A stretch of 64,000 nucleotides of DNA. It comes from Metridium senile (Eukaryota > Cnidaria > Anthozoa > Actiniaria > Metridiidae). Of the stretch, positions 1 to 13,200 are shown in pieces; the first letter of the stretch is position 1, and each line of letters opens with the position of its first letter. The stretch spans positions 9,519,738 through 9,583,737 of the forward strand of contig OX459102.1 in NCBI GenBank assembly GCA_949775045.1, given 5' to 3'. The notes under the pieces are model-generated. The model did not search any database. It was not told the DNA's origin and was given only the letters and a program-made list of their open reading frames with translations. The translations under genes were made by a program, and so were the position numbers.

Positions 1-255
1 TTTATTTACCATATTTTTGAAAAACAACAATTACAATAAATTATAAAATATTACAATTATAATTTTTATTATAAACAAAAACTAAATTATACTTTTCTCC
101 CTTATGTTTTAATTTTCAAGACTTTTTTTTAGAATTTCATAATATTCGTAAATATTTCCTTTATAAAGGGAAACAACAACAGAAAACTGAAACTTAAGCA
201 TATTAATGACTCTGTTCAGGCACGTTATGATAGATGACACACAATGCATCTAACA

Positions 256-1911
256 TTACTGCATGTTATTAAAAATAGCCTCAAACATACAAGTACCTAC
301 CATCGTTCCCCCTTCTGAATTTGGTCTTGAATTATCATTATCAAAATCACTAGAATCATCATCATCATCAAAGTCTTCTGGATCCCAGCCGTCTTCAGAT
401 TCATCCTCACTAACAACCTCATCTATTTCATTTTCCATTATTGCCTGGTTTGTACTACAAACTTCCTCTATAACTTCAAATTTGACACCAGTAGATATGT
501 TTACATTGTACGGTGAAGGGTCCGATTCACTTCTAGTTTTTCGTACGTCAGTAAGATCGGAGTTTATACCCTTAAGGTGTGATTTCTTTTTGGATTTGTC
601 TACTTGAGCATACAACGGTGCCTCTACACATTCTTGATTTTCAGTTTCAGGTTGTTTTTGTTGTGTTTGCTCTTTATTAATAATATCTTTCTCCTCGCCA
701 TTTATAGCTGCATCTAACTCTTTGTGTTCGGTACATATTGTTGATTTCCTGGGTGGGGGACGTAATGGCATGTCTGGTTTTGCATGTGACACTTTAGGAT
801 ACATCCCATCATCATCATCATCATCAAATACACTTTTGGGTGAAGCTTTTGCTGCAGTACCTTCCGCAGTTTCATCTTTCTGTAAAGCTGTGTTTTTATC
901 TGGGCTATTTGTTAATACAGGAATTTTAGGTGGAGATTTTGACAAAACATCTCCCTCAATGGTTACATTTGACTGTTTACTGACATTTTTAGCTGGGCTA
1001 CCTGTCACCATTATTTTTGGTGGTGACATTGACATTGACATGTCATCCTGCAAACTAGCTTTGTCATTATGAATGTTGTTTTCAGATGGACCTGACAGTC
1101 CTGATGGAGATTCTGATGAATTGTTGACAACAGCTGCATTTGAGTGTTGAGTTTTAGCTGTGTTGTTCATAGATTCATGTGACTGTGATTCTGACACATC
1201 TTCCTCATTAATACTTTCATTTGCTTGTTCTGTTGTGTTTTTGGCTGGGAGTTTTTCAGTGAGTGGCTTTGATTGTGACTCAACACCTGCATTTCTTTGT
1301 CCTGTTGTTGTTGTTCTTGGTTTTATTGTTGGTTTTGCAGGGCTTTTCGGTAACACAGGTGGTTTAGGTGCTATCACTGGTTTTGGAGCAACTGGAGGCT
1401 TAGTAGGCAAAACCCCACCTCCTTTCCTAAACCTTGGTTGATTACCTCGATGTAAAGGGTTCGTAAACTCTGTCATGTGATGCCTTGTTGAATCAAGTTC
1501 AACAGAACATCTCTCAAATGAGCTTGCTAAATTCTTCACACTATCTTTGGCTTTGTCGTCTTGGTCAATAAACATTGGTCTATCTGTCGGCATATCAATG
1601 CTTTTGGATTTGGTATTTACTTTAAATGAAGATGAACATTGGTTACCTCTGCTGAATAGTCCATTAGCTTCGGCAAAAATCACAAGGCTACCTGATATGT
1701 CAGGATCTGAAAAGCTCCTAGAATCTCTTGGATTTCTTGTCTTTGTTTCTTCACTTCTTCCTTTTAAAGCTGAGTATGATATAGGAGTTCCTTCTGGCGT
1801 TCTTGATCTTCTACTTTCTAGTTTGGTTTTCAAAAGTCCAGCTTTTATTGCTGCCAGGCCCTGAGTGGACTGGGCTCTAGTTTTGATAGGTGCTTCAGCT
1901 GAATTGTCCAT
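256..1911 (-). CDS. Disordered proline-rich, acidic-tailed protein (3' coding exon)
   Basis: One long open exon. The start at 1911 (MDNSAEAPIK) lies just inside a strong acceptor (tttctacag at about 1915-1923), so the gene probably has an upstream untranslated or short coding exon. Read to the stop at 256-258 it gives 551 aa. The sequence is low complexity: Ser/Thr/Pro/Lys-rich, with a PxxP cluster (KPPVAPKPVIAPKPPVLPK, SH3-ligand like), repeated SPPKI/SPAKN motifs, a YAQV tyrosine motif, a run of Asp near the middle and a strongly acidic tail (DDDDDSSDFDNDN). No enzymatic domain is visible. A good donor (GTAGGT, 295-300) follows SEGGTM in phase 0, so the last 14 residues may be intronic read-through and the gene may continue left of the window. 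Possible AATAAA signals on this strand lie at 65-70 and 1-6. An adaptor or scaffold role is only inference. Confidence 0.7.
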   Translation of the reverse strand: MDNSAEAPIKTRAQSTQGLAAIKAGLLKTKLESRRSRTPEGTPISYSALKGRSEETKTRNPRDSRSFSDPDISGSLVIFAEANGLFSRGNQCSSSFKVNTKSKSIDMPTDRPMFIDQDDKAKDSVKNLASSFERCSVELDSTRHHMTEFTNPLHRGNQPRFRKGGGVLPTKPPVAPKPVIAPKPPVLPKSPAKPTIKPRTTTTGQRNAGVESQSKPLTEKLPAKNTTEQANESINEEDVSESQSHESMNNTAKTQHSNAAVVNNSSESPSGLSGPSENNIHNDKASLQDDMSMSMSPPKIMVTGSPAKNVSKQSNVTIEGDVLSKSPPKIPVLTNSPDKNTALQKDETAEGTAAKASPKSVFDDDDDDGMYPKVSHAKPDMPLRPPPRKSTICTEHKELDAAINGEEKDIINKEQTQQKQPETENQECVEAPLYAQVDKSKKKSHLKGINSDLTDVRKTRSESDPSPYNVNISTGVKFEVIEEVCSTNQAIMENEIDEVVSEDESEDGWDPEDFDDDDDSSDFDNDNSRPNSEGGTMVGTCMFEAIFNNMQ

Positions 1912-2146
1912 AATGCTGTAGAAATAAAGGAAATAGGTCGTGACACATATCATGTTGTATATTGCATGCCAATAATCATACAGGCATTGTTTGACATGTC
2001 ACTTCCTTTCACTTTTGAAACAATCAGTTGGTCATGTTAACTGTATTTTAAAACTATAATAAGAGACCCATTGAAAATCATATTATATGACATATGCCTT
2101 AATTCTGATTATTCTAAAAAAAATGAATAATAAAAATAAGTAATAT

Positions 2147-2676
2147 ATCCATGTCACTATTACTGTAGGAAGAGGAACCAGTATTTTAAATTATAACCTT
2201 ATGTATTGAAATACAAAGGGTTTTCAAGCAACAACATATATATATAGTTATATGTATAATTTAATCATAAATCAAATGTTAATTGTTCTATTTATAATAA
2301 TATCATTTTAAATGATATTAATCCATCCATGTAACTATTACTGTAGGAAGAGGTACCAGTATTTTTAATTATAACCTTATGTATTGAAATACAAAGGGTT
2401 TTCAAGCAACAACATATATATATAATTATATGAATAATTTAATCATAAATCAAATGTTAATTGTTCTATTTATAATAATATCATTTTAAATGATATTAAT
2501 CCATCCATGTAACTATTACTGTAGGAAGAGGTACCAGTATTTTAAATTATAATCTTATGTATTGAAATACAAAGGGTTTTCAAGCAACAACATATATATA
2601 TAATTATATGAATAATTTAATCATAAATCAAATGTTAATTGTTCTATTTATAATAATATCATTTTAAATGATATTA
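2147..2676. repeat. 178-bp tandem repeat, three copies
   Basis: Copies begin with atccatgt at 2147, 2325 and 2503 (period 178) and are nearly identical, including the palindromic atcattttaaatgat core and the gtaggaagagg(t/a)accagt segment. AT-rich, no coding. The rest of 1954-3140 is AT-rich sequence in which I see no gene; it is probably 5' intron of the gene ending at 256. Confidence 0.9.
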
Positions 2677-3141
2677 AATATATTAAATGTAAATAAATGT
2701 AATAACATTTTACTCATTCTTTGACTTTACGATAGAACTTCCTTTCCATGCTTCACTAGACAATTAGGCATTTGTGCTAAAATTATAATCTATTTAAAAA
2801 CATTAGGTAATAATATTACTATAATATTGTCTTTTTTTTCATTAATCATTATTTAGCAAAACATTTCAAATTATAACTTGCTTCACTACCAAAAATTATG
2901 ATCTTTTTATCTGTTAAAAAGTATGAAGATTTTTCAAGTAATTATAACATATTTTTATAAAACAAAGGGACATATTAACTTCCTTTTCTAAAAATGTTAC
3001 ATGAATATTTTAATTGACTCATTATAGTTATAATCTTAATTAACCTTTTAGTTGCTACATAATTATCTAGGGTTATACTAAAATTATAATCTGACTTTTT
3101 TTTCATCAATTAAGATACTGCTGATTAACGACACTTCCTTT

Positions 3142-5003
3142 CAGGAAGTGATAATGATGATGAATCATGACGGTAATAATAATTACAATTATATTGATAA
3201 TTAAAAAATATCCATGATAAACGATGATGATAATATTGCTGATTGCTGATGGTGAACAATAATTATGAAGATGGTAATGATGAGGATGATCATAATATAT
3301 TGGTAATGATGATTAATCAAGATGATGATTGTGATGATGATGATGATAACCATGATGATGATGATGATGATAACAATTACATTGGTCATGATGAAGATCA
3401 TTGGTAATGATGATCAATCAGGATGATGATTGGGATGATGATGATAACGATGATGATTATGATGACAATTATATTGGTCATGATGAAGATCATTGGTAAT
3501 GATGATCAATCAGGATGATGATGATGATGATGATGATAACGATGATAACAATTACATTGGTGATGATGAAGATCATTGGTAATGATGACCAATCAGGATG
3601 ATGATTGTGATGATGATGATAATGATGATGATGATGATAACAATTATATTGGTGATGATGAAGATCATTGGTAATGATGACCAATTAGGATGATGATTGT
3701 GATGATGATGATGATAATGATGATGATGATAACAATTATATTCAGGGATTCTGGCATTATGCGGAGGTGCGGACCCGCATAATTGATTACTTTCCGCATA
3801 ATCCCGCATAATTTGCCAAAAAAAATAAATAGATAAAAGCACCAAAAATGCACCAATGAAACAAATTAAATAGATAAAACAATAGATATATATTAGTTAT
3901 CTCCCTTGCTTGCTTGAATAGTTTTTTGCCGTTTTGTTACAGTCGTACGAAGTACAAATTGTTCATTTTCACGGCTTACAAACCAGCCGTCAAAGCGACG
4001 CCATTTTGTTTTTATTTCTATAGTATTGGGCTTCCTGTATCTCGGCCCAGCCCCATGCTGTTTGGCGGAACGTTTAACGGAAATCGTTAGTTCTTTTGGT
4101 TATAGTGTTGTTATTAGTTTGAATTATTGATAAAAAACGAATGATATGACATTTATGTGTAAAAAAGAATCGAAATAGGAGAGCTAAAGTAATTGAATTA
4201 GTTTTATTTCAAGTTTTAAGTGATTACATCACCCCGCATAATTTTCCGCATAATTTATCGTTTCTTCCGCATAATCTTCCGAAAAAATTCTGCATAATTT
4301 TGATTTTTCCTCCGCATAATGCCAGAATCCCTGTATATTGGTGATGATGAAGATCATTGGTAATGATGACCAATCAGGATGATGATGATAACGATGATGA
4401 TGATAATGATGATGATGATGATGATAACAATTACATTGGTGATGATGAAGATCATTGGTGATGATGATCAATCAGGATGATGATGATAACGATGATGATG
4501 ATAATGATGATGATGATGATGATAACAATTACATTGGTGATGATGAAGATCATTGGTAATGATGATCAATCAGGATGATGATGATAACGATGATGATGAT
4601 AATGATGATGATAACAATTACATTGGTGATGATGAAGATCATTGGTGATGATGATCAATCAGGATGATGATTGTGATGATGATGATAATGATGACAATTA
4701 TATTGGTGATGATGAAGATCATTGGTGATGATGATCAATCAGGATGATGATTGTGATGATGATGATAATGATAACAATTATATTGGTGATGATGAAGATC
4801 ATTGGTAATGATGACCAATCAGGATGATGATTGTGATGATGATGAAATAATGATGGTGATGATAATGATGATGATAATGGTGTAGATTGTAAAGATGATG
4901 ATAATGGTAATAATGATGAGGATTATGATTATGATGATAATGGTGAAGATGAAGATTGTGATGATGATGAAGAGGATGATTGTGATGATGATGATGATGA
5001 TTG

Positions 5004-5034
<31 letters not shown>

Positions 5035-5035
5035 A
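3142..5035. repeat. GATGAT-rich minisatellite, about 90-bp units
   Basis: Variant copies of a unit containing cattggtgatgatgaagatc, then attggtaatgatga(c/t)caatc, then caggatgatgat with (GAT)n. The array runs on both sides of an inserted inverted-repeat element and decays to plain (GAT)n at 4830-5035. Open frames here only reflect the 3-bp periodicity. Confidence 0.9.
3743..4333. mobile_element. Non-autonomous DNA transposon, 6-bp target duplication
   Basis: A 591-bp element inside the minisatellite. Perfect 25-bp terminal inverted repeats occupy 3743-3767 and 4309-4333 and start cagggattctggcattatgc. It is flanked by the direct repeat TATATT (3737-3742, 4334-4339); removing the element and one TATATT restores the minisatellite unit exactly. 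The motif ccgcataat recurs several times near both ends, like subterminal transposase-binding repeats. No transposase. The CAGGG ends are hAT-like, but the 6-bp duplication is not the usual 8. Confidence 0.85.
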
Positions 5036-5307
5036 TATAAGAAATCCAGTTAATTATAATTATCTCAAATAATATAATTAATTGTAACAAATTCAACTTC
5101 AAAATGTCAATAAATATGTTGCCATAACATATAAGAAAGTAAAAACGTCTACAGAATATGATATGTCAGCATTTATGTACACAGGAATATTTTATATGTA
5201 CTCAAAATAGAAATTAAAAAAACCCACTTGTTTCAACTTCAAAGTCCTCATTTGAATAAATACTTTTATGAATGAAGATGTCTCTCTAAATTAATGCGAT
5301 AGGTATT

Positions 5308-5463
5308 ATAGAATGAAAATTGTAACACCGTAAAAACTTTCAAATAAAAGTAAATTCTAGTAAAGTAATTTTTACAGTGTTACAAATTACATTCTATTAC
5401 AATTAGTACCTAGTACCATTTATATCAAACACCGATGCAGCCTATATTAGTTTACTCGCTAGT
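5308..5463. repeat. Dispersed repeat fragment (ccgatgcagcctat family)
   Basis: Contains ttttacagtgttacaaatt, then tatcaaacaccgatgcagcc and agtttactcgctag, the same order as the 94-bp units at 38897-39453 and the fragment at 43886-43926. It is an older, diverged copy. Confidence 0.75.
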
Positions 5464-6940
5464 AGATCTTTTTCTTCACTGTCTTTTTACATGTGAGTTT
5501 TATACTTTTTTAGGAATTAACGTGTAATATAAAAAACTACTTTCTAAAAATTTCTAGATTTCTAAGATTGAAATCAATTAGAAATAATTGCCCTCTTATA
5601 AATATGACAATATTATAATATATTAATAAATTCCTAGTTTTTCTAGTCCAAATAGATCTTACAAAGAATGCTATTTTCTCATAATAAATGCATACACGTC
5701 TACGTCTATTTTTTTTAATACATGTATCAGACGTAGACATAAAATATACGCTGTTTCGCTGTGATTTTGTTTTGATTTACTATTTCCGCAAGGAAAAGAA
5801 CAGTTATTTTGTATAAACTATTAATAAATTTGACAACAAAGGAAGACAGTTAACTAACTTCTTTATAATGAATTAAAAATAATAACGACTTAATATTAAA
5901 TTGTTACATTAAACAGTATAATAGCAAGTTTATATAGTACTTGATTTTGGTTAAACAGTCGACACCTCTAAACAGCTTAGGGTCAGATGCGGGTTTTTGA
6001 TCATGTAATATATTACTAACGAACCAGCAAGATTTAAGAGCATTCATATTAGTTTTAAATACTTCTTGCGATAGATGTAATTCAAAGAAACTAGCTAAAG
6101 TGTAAGCAACTAATTATAACAATTACGACCAGAACATTCTTCAGTGAAACGACATAAGAATATTGCCAAGCCAGCAACAAATCAAATAACACAGTTAGAT
6201 TGAAAATATTCAAATGAACATTGAGGTATATATAATATACATGTGATCTACCTTGTAGTAGGAATATCTTCTTTCAAGTTGTAGTCTTTCAAAACCGATC
6301 CAGACATGCAAGAACAGTCATTTCCCCAAATTAATGCAGCTCCATGAATCACATGTTCGAGAAAGTTTTTTTTTCTGATTTTTCCTTATTTTTCTAAGAC
6401 TTAGAGTAATGCAGTTAGCGTATAACTGTCTATCCTGCGAACGAACCACTGCATGAGCAAATAAGCGATGTTTTTCCGGGTAATTAGTGAATTTGCACGA
6501 CGATGAAAACAACTGAAGTACATGTAACCCAATACAGCCCAGTCCCTCCCGGATCGATCATGTCGCGTGACAGAGAAGAATCGTCACTTCAGTCGTGACC
6601 AATTTGTCACGCAAATGCATCGTGGTAGTCGCTCTTTCTCATTTTGAAAAATCTCCAATGAACGAAGTTTGCAAAGAATACAATTGGTTTCCATTGAATT
6701 GTCCACGGAAAGCTATAAATTCCAATCAATTTTGCAAACGGCGGAAATTGTAAATTAAGCTCATCGAAGAGAAAAGGAAGAAACGGAGAATAAAAGAAAG
6801 AAAGGAGAAAAAAGAAAAATACTTTATTGTTAAAATTATACCATAAAACGTAGGATATAATAAGTAAATCGGCTTAGAATAAAGAAATCATTTGCAATGA
6901 GTTTCAAACTCATATATTTAAAAATATATCCGATCTCTCA
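5464..6940. other. No gene seen; possible promoter of the leftmost gene
   Basis: About 1.5 kb without an ORF or splice pattern I can support. A less AT-rich patch at 6540-6660 carries several gtgac/gtcac and cgcgtgac motifs and could be the promoter of the minus-strand gene ending at 256; this is inference. 6823-6828 reads AATAAA on the minus strand and may be the polyadenylation signal of the REDIC1-like gene. Confidence 0.35.
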
Positions 6941-6948
6941 AAGCTGAA

Positions 6949-7025
6949 TAGCCTGAGAAAACAGACGTTGTTTCTCTCCTCGTCCCCCCGCGAAACAACG
7001 AAACAACGTCTGTTTTCTTAGGCTA
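6949..7025. mobile_element. 77-bp fold-back element with 9-bp target duplication
   Basis: The arms tagcctgagaaaacagacg and its complement (cgtctgttttcttaggcta) enclose a short pyrimidine-rich loop. The direct repeat AAAGCTGAA flanks it (6940-6948, 7026-7034). The same terminal sequence (acgtctgttttctcaggcta) occurs at 35974-35993. A 9-bp duplication suggests a Mutator-like miniature element. Confidence 0.7.
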
Positions 7026-7290
7026 AAAGCTGAATTGTGACAGTTTTTTGGAAAATGGAAAATGTGGAAAATGTCCTTTTTGCAGCTTTTAAAAAACTGC
7101 AAATGAAAATTAGCAAACCAAGTTTAAAGCCTTTGTTATAAATTATACGTATTCACGACTAAAAAACATGTTTCAGTTTAAACTCTCCATACAAAACGAG
7201 TAATGTGTCAAGATATGTGCCAAAATGCTGAAAATGGTTGTAGATGTAATCTGCCTAGGAATAAAATCACATGTTTTTCAGTAATCATTA

Positions 7291-10200
7291 TTACTTTTCC
7301 TGGTCTAACACGTTCACCAAAAGAGATAAATACCAGATTATGCTTTTGTGATCTGGTATAAAGCAGCCTGTACAATTTGCCAGTGTATTTTCTTTTCTGC
7401 TGGACGTTGAAATATCGGTTAATCTTGAAACGGGATCGTTGATATCCGCTTCAGTATCCACCCCACCGCCATGTTGACTTCGAGCTTTAATTCCAGAGAT
7501 GTTATCACTGTTTTTTGATTGCAAATCGCGGGATATCCTTTGCAGTTCAGCGTCTTTTGATTTGATAATACCACTTATTTCAATGGTTTGAGCTCCGATG
7601 TTTCTAAAACTTTGACTCTCAGTTTGGTTGGATTTTGGAACTTTATCTTTCACAGTTGCCTGACAGTTGCAGATTTGGATGGCGTTGTTGTCCAAACGCG
7701 ACTCACAATTCGACGTTTGTGTCATCTCTTTGAGACGCTGATCAGAAGCTGGGTTTTGTGCGATGTCCACGGCTTGTTCACAGGTTGTATTTGAATGTTG
7801 GTCTTTCCCTCCTAAACGGTCACTACCAAAAGCTGAGTTTCGTTTGCTTTGTGTTATTGCTTTATGTGTCTTTACTTCCAAACGCCCAAAAGCCGCGTTT
7901 TGTGCCATACAATTTAAATCCCCAGAAGTTGAGGATTTGAAATTTTCTTCTGCCAAATTCATACTATACAATTCCTGTGTCTTTTCTTCCGAAGCCACAC
8001 GATTCAAAGTTGAGCTGCGCGTCTTGCTACCCAAATGGCCTGAGCTTGTTTCTGAAATGTTTAAAGTTGATGGTACTGCTTTTTCGTCAAGCAAACGATT
8101 TAAAGCTAGGTTTTGTGCCTTGTCTTGAATTCGTTTAGAAGTTGTAGTTGAGATCTCGATCTTGCTCTCGGAACGCTGGAAATTAGAATCGGCCAGGCTT
8201 GTTTCTACGAGGTTTTCTTCTGGTTTTGACACGGCGGCATCGTGTTTATTCACGCTTGGAAATAAGCATTTCTTTACTCTAGAGTTCCTTACTGCAATGA
8301 TCTCTTTGACGATATCTGGTGAAATGGTAAAGGTGTCTTCCTTGAGCTGCAGCTGATGCGACTGCCTTTCTTCTTGAGAATGCTGTGCATGGTTTAAGGT
8401 ATTTGTTTGCCGTGTATAATTCACAGGGTTTGAAGGAGTAATGGTGATGATATTATCACTGTTGCTTTCTGTTGTATTGCTAGAAATACTGACTTGGCTT
8501 TTTGCGTTCTCTTCTTTTTGTACATCTAGTTTTTTTTCCTTTGTGTTGCATGGCATCTGAGGGACAACAAAAACACACAACTTATAGACTAGACTCAAAG
8601 CCAGATCTAGAAATAAAATATATACTGCAAAAGACCAAGAACGTTCCAAACATTATGGGAGTTACTTTAGATCTGCAGTGGTACAGAAAGTGTATGAAAA
8701 TTGAGAAACACGTTTTCGCAATTACCGCGAAGATCATAATCATTTAACCTCTTTATTAGCAGTAGAGGCAATACCAAGTAAACAGAAAATGTGGCGTTAT
8801 GTTTTGCATATTTATTTTTTAATTTTACATATTTACCTGATGGACTTCACGAGTAGCTGTTGAGTGTTGTATGTATCCCTCACTTTCCACTTGCAGTTCC
8901 TCATCTAAACAAAGAACATAAAGGTTAAAGAAGAGAAGAAGAAAAGAAAGAGAGAGAAGAGAAGAGAAGAGAAGAGAAGAGAAGAGAAGAGAAGAGAAGA
9001 GAAGAGAAGAGAAGAGAAGAGAAGAGAAGAGAAGAGAAGAGAAGAGAAGAGAAGAGAAGAGAAGAGAAGAGAAGAGAAGAGAAGAGAAGAGAAGAGAAGA
9101 GAAGAGAAGAGAAGAGAACCTGTTGACGTTGACCAAGATGATGTGAATCCACTTGACTGATATTCTTCCTTATCCAAGTCCATAACCTGATCAATAACAA
9201 ATTAGTAATGTGTAGTATTAGTACAGCTGCAAAGCTCCAACAATATATACTACACACATAGAGATAATTACGAAGGTATACTACCTCTTGAAGTGCTTCG
9301 TTCTCTTTTTGATTCTCTTCACAATCAGAAATAGAAGGGCAAGCAAAGCTAATTTGATCTGAAATTATACAATCAGCAACATCGATCAAAACTGATAAGC
9401 CAACACAAGGAAATATATCACCTGTTAGCATAAAATTAAATCAACAAATTCGAAAATTATTAAAATACTTTCACTAAATTGCATTCCAAAGTAACAAATT
9501 AAAAATGACGTTTACCGTCTTCTTCACTTTTGAAGTTTGAGTCAGGAACCATGTCTTCGCTGACGGATGGTAGTGGATGGGAATCTTCAAGAAAACACTG
9601 CGAGTTGAAATAAAAATCTGAGACAGTAGTTGGCTGAAAGCTTATTTATGTATTGTCATTCATTCATTCATTCATCCATCTATTTATTCGAATTCATTCA
9701 TCATCTATCAATCCATTCAATTATTTATTCAACAATCGATTCATATATTTAATCATCTATTCCTTCATTTATTTATCCATCCATCCATCCATCCATCCAT
9801 CCATCCATCCATCCATCCATCCATCCATCCATCCATCCATCCATCCATTAATTCATCCAATTGTTCATTCATTCATTCATTCATTCATCCATCTATTCAT
9901 ATCTTGATATTCACTCATCCATCTATTCATTCATTCATTCATTCATCCATTCACTCACTCCTTTATTTATCGATGCATGCCATTCATCCATTAATACATC
10001 CATCCATCCATTCATTAGTCTTTTTGCATCTTTTTCCCAGCATCACAACGCGACTAAGTATCGACTTACTTCAGTTTTTTGGAATTCTCCTGACCCTCTT
10101 AGAAATGTCCTCCATGCCGTCTCCTGTTTTCCTTTGGTGGTGTCCCTGGGCTCTAGTTTTACTGGATAGCTAACATTGAAAGGATTCCATCCAGTATTCA

Positions 10201-13200
10201 CCTCAAATCTTGCTTTATAACTGGGCGTGGGCGTTGTTTTACCTTCAAAATAAAGGTGTTTCTTTTTTTACCCTATAGCGCTATATGGCGTTTCAATTTC
10301 TATATCAACGCGCTCTATGGTGTTTCAATTTCTACTTCAACGCACTCTATGCATGGTGTTTCATTTTCTTTTTCCTTTTCTTTTTCTTTTTGGGTTGGAA
10401 ATCATGTAGTAGTATAATTTGTTGTTTATTTAAATGCTAAATATTTCTGTGTACCTTCTTGGACGTTTGTAGTTAAAGCTTGACTGATGTTTCTCAGGAT
10501 AATAGGTTTACCATAAGCACGATCATCGTTTGTAGATTCACTATTCGGAAGATCTAGTGGTACTTCAGAATCTATGTCAGTGCCTGGGTTTTTCTGGAAT
10601 ATATTTTCCGGATAGATATTGAAGTGACTCCATTGCTTTTCCTAAACAATGAACACTGGTAATTTTTAGTATCACAATTTTTAGTGTCATACCGTGGAGT
10701 ATCCCACGAGTCACTCGTATCTTCTACAGTGGCGGATCTAGGGGTGGTGAATAGGGTGGCTAGCCACCCCCCATTTTTGCTCCGTTTTCTGCTTTTTATT
10801 GTGTTTTATTTGATGAGTATTACATATGAACAATGCACAAATACCAAAATATACGCTTCACATTCACTCCCCTAAAATATTCCTAGATCCGTCACTGCTT
10901 CTAGTACGTATACGCACGAGCCTTAAGGCGAGAGTGTATGTAAAGAAACTACAAGTGAAGAGCGGGGCATGAATGGTATGTCACGAGAAAACATTGTATA
11001 TTAACTATATTAAACCTTGATCTTACCGTTGCAAATGTTGACACGTCTTCCTTGTTTGATCCGGTAAGGTACTGTTCCTCTTTCAGTGATATCTGCTCAC
11101 CATCTTTCCTATCGGAAACTTCCAAGCTTAATTTCTCATATTTTCTTTGAGATCTAGACTTGTCAATGTAGGAATTCGCATTTGCTACAGATTCTTTTGG
11201 CAAATTCTCAAAGGCAAATTGCTCTGGTTTAAGGTATTTCATGTTGTGTTCTCTTTCTAGTGTCAATGAATCCATAGATTTTCTTTTTAATGGTAGAATG
11301 GATGGTGAGTGCATTTCTGTCCAGGTATTGATATCAAACGATCTTCTTCCTGGTAACAAGTTTTCGTTTATACCTCTTTTATTACGGGTTTGCAAAGGTG
11401 ATGGTGTTGTAGCTGGTGTTGATGCATTTGTCCATGTGGTAAACGTCATTCTTTCTGGTAATGCCATATTGTCTTCCTTATTATGCTCTTTTGTATGCTT
11501 TGGCAAAGCTGATGGTATTGTAGCTGGTGTTGATGCATCTGTCCAGGTGGTAAACGTCCTTTTATCTGGTAATACCGTTGTTTCTTTGGTACCAACATAA
11601 TTATTCTTTAGCAAAGAAGTTATCGCAACTGGTGTTGATGCATCTGTCCAGGTTCTGGTGGTAAACGTCCTTCTACCTGGCAATACCGTTGTGTCTTTGG
11701 TGCCAACATAATTCTTCTTCAGCAAAGACGTTATAGCGGCTGGTGTTGATGCATCTGTCCAGATTCTGTTAGTAAATGGCCATCTATCTTGTAATGCCAT
11801 ATTTTCTTCCTCATTATGCTCTTTTGTATGCTTTGGCAAACCTGATGGCTTTGTAGCTGCTGTTGGTACATCTCTACAGGATTTCTGGATTTCTGGATTT
11901 ATTTCAATTTCTTTGGGAATAAAATCGTTCTGGTTTTGCATAGTCCAAGGTTTTGTTCTTTGTAATGGTGTATCTGACCAAGTACTAATGGTAAAAGGTT
12001 TTATATCTGGTAATTTAGAGCTTAATGTTGAGTTATAAGTTGTGACTTCGTTACGTTTTGGTAAAGGTACATCTTCATCTTGTCTTGTTGGTAATGGTAT
12101 ATCTTCATCGTTTCTTGTTGGTAATGGTGTATCTGTCCAGGTACTGATGGTAAAAGGTTTTCTATCGGGTAATTTAGAGCGTGTGGTTGGTTGAAACGTG
12201 ACTCCGTTACGTTTTGGAAAAGGTATATCTTCATCGTGACTTGCTTGGTTGTGACAGGGAGACAAAACATAGTCGCTTTTTTGTGGGTGTACATCTGAAC
12301 CAGATAAATCAGAAAATAAAAGAACAACATGAAAACGATGAAGATGACGATGATGATAATAATTAACGATGAGGAACATGATGGTGATGATGATGATAAG
12401 GATGGTGGATGTTGAAATGATAAAGAGTAAAAACCATTTGATGTTAATGATGATGATTTATAATAAATGGAAACTGGCGAGTAAAGTAGCATATGATTTC
12501 TAATAGTTATTTATAAACCTCTATCTTTTGATTCCCTTGGATTAGGTTGCCTATGCTGACTAGTGGTTGCATCGTGCGGTGTTGGCTCTTTAAACTTGTC
12601 TAACAAAGAATGACTTGGACCAGGAGATTCAGGCAGTTCTACTGCATATGAACGTTTGTTTACGTTGTCCCCTGTATGCTTTGGCTCCTCCAAGTTCACT
12701 GCAAGAGGTCGCCGTACTTCTCCTAGAAATATCAATGCATTGGGAAAGATAAATCCCTATCATACAGATAAATGCACCTATACAAATTATATACACTTGA
12801 TAACTCGTATCCAGTGTATAACTTTATCCAGGCTTCGTACAGCTGGCCCGATTCTATTGCAGTGATATCATCTTGTTCTGAACTCTTTAGACGCTCAGTT
12901 GATGGTGTCTGGGTTATGATAATTAATAGGGATTGTCCTGCAGGTTTTCAGACTTGGGAAAGACTGTTGTTGTTAGTGTCTGGTGTTTGAATGGTTTGAA
13001 CCCAGATGTAAGTCATGATGGTGAATTGTGATCATCTGGGTACATGGGGGTGTAGTCTTGAGAAAGACTGTTGGTGTTAGTGTTATTGTCTGATATTTGA
13101 ATGGTTTGAGCCAATTTGAAAAATATTATCAAATAAAAATTTATGTGTCTTTGCTATCCAACGTACTTACTTAATTTGGGTTTGTCATGCGCAGTGACTA

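Noticed and set aside
263..1864. Plus-strand ORFs of 93-116 aa
   Set aside because: They are shadows of the 551-aa minus-strand exon, which has the better start, stop and composition.
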